Shown here: positions 6,168 to 6,371 of the stretch, one piece after another
How the letters are laid out: each line of letters opens with the position of its first letter
How positions within the stretch are numbered: the stretch's first letter is position 1
Assembly: GCA_021156265.1 (NCBI GenBank)
Contig: JAJNBR010000299.1
Coordinates: 1-6,371, forward strand
Source: Flavipsychrobacter sp.
GTDB taxonomy: Bacteria; Bacteroidota; Bacteroidia; Chitinophagales; Chitinophagaceae
Direction: 5' to 3'
DNA length: 6,371 bases
Program-made: the position numbers and the translations under genes
Notes under the pieces: model-generated
Databases searched by the model: none
Seen by the model: only the letters and a program-made list of their open reading frames with translations
Told to the model about the DNA's origin: nothing

Positions 6168-6193
6168 ATAAAGGAAGCCTAAGCTTCCCTTAT
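6168..6193. terminator. Hairpin terminator between convergent genes
   Basis: The arms 6168-6178 (ATAAAGGAAGC) and 6183-6193 (GCTTCCCTTAT) pair over 11 positions with one A-C mismatch and a CTAA loop. The hairpin lies 11 bases past the plus-strand stop and 22 bases past the minus-strand stop. On the minus strand the stem runs into TTTATTTTTAAAAA, a good T-tract, so termination of the gene coming from the right is well supported. For the plus-strand gene the following bases are only weakly T-rich. Confidence 0.75.
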
Positions 6194-6215
6194 CAGTTTG
6201 TATTCCAAAGATCAT

Positions 6216-6371
6216 TTAGTCCGAGAATACCATCCTCCGGCTCGCCACTTCTCTGCCATCTATAACAAGCGAGTACATGTAGATGCCAGGTACCAGGTTT
6301 TTGCTTTCCACGGTCAGCATTCCTTTGCCTTTTGCAGTAATAGGGTAGCCGGTAAGCTGGCGGCCGTTAAG
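6216..6371 (-). CDS. C-terminal end of a T9SS-like or tail-fibre-type surface protein (5' end outside the window)
   Basis: Only the last 51 codons and the TAA are present. The peptide reads LNGRQLTGYPITAKGKGM, then LTVESKNLVPGIYMYSLVID, then GREVASRRMVFSD. The pattern of G-R, a strand, then LVPGIYMYSLVIDG and a final short strand is that of a Bacteroidota C-terminal domain. It is close to T9SS type A sorting domains (LxAGxYxLxI) and to the tails of proteins often annotated as tail-fibre-domain or surface proteins. The ending (SLVIDGREVASRRMV) fits the latter variant slightly better. The rest of the protein, and therefore its role, cannot be judged. It converges on the deiodinase-like gene, with a shared hairpin terminator between them. 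Confidence 0.7.
   Translation of the reverse strand, partial: LNGRQLTGYPITAKGKGMLTVESKNLVPGIYMYSLVIDGREVASRRMVFSD

Overview
The window looks like chromosomal DNA of a Bacteroidota bacterium, most likely near the Chitinophagaceae. Two complete genes end in type IX secretion (T9SS) C-terminal sorting domains with YPNP, GR and LxAGxYxLKI motifs, and a third, partial gene ends in a related tail. One of them carries an SBBP beta-propeller array, ribosome-binding sites are weak, and GC content is moderate. Genus is an inference; no rRNA, tRNA, mobile-element gene, CRISPR array or phage gene is visible.

Layout, left to right. (1) 1-657, minus: a partial secreted or lipid-anchored protein with YD-like repeats that runs off the left edge. 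(2) 658-911: a structured intergenic stretch with a 9-base direct repeat, a simple hairpin and two copies of a two-hairpin module. (3) 912-3422, minus: an 836-residue secreted seven-repeat SBBP protein with an Ig-like domain and a T9SS tail. (4) 3414-3989, plus: a RibD-C/dihydrofolate-reductase-like protein that lacks its usual first strand and whose 5' end overlaps the 5' end of the SBBP gene head to head. (5) 3996-4658, minus: a polytopic membrane protein with a pore-like C-terminal region and an FSPTD motif. (6) 4816-6156, plus: a secreted protein with an iodothyronine-deiodinase-like thioredoxin-fold domain, with Cys at the selenocysteine position, plus a T9SS tail. (7) 6168-6193: a terminator hairpin. 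(8) 6216-6371, minus: the last 51 residues of another surface-type protein.

The genes alternate in strand and do not form an operon. What they share is export: three or four products are predicted to leave the cytoplasm, at least two by T9SS. No T9SS machinery gene is present. The points most worth following up are the deiodinase-like T9SS cargo, the duplicated two-hairpin element whose first stem differs between copies by paired changes, and the 5'-5' gene overlap near 3414-3422, which suggests a deletion, rearrangement or assembly junction.
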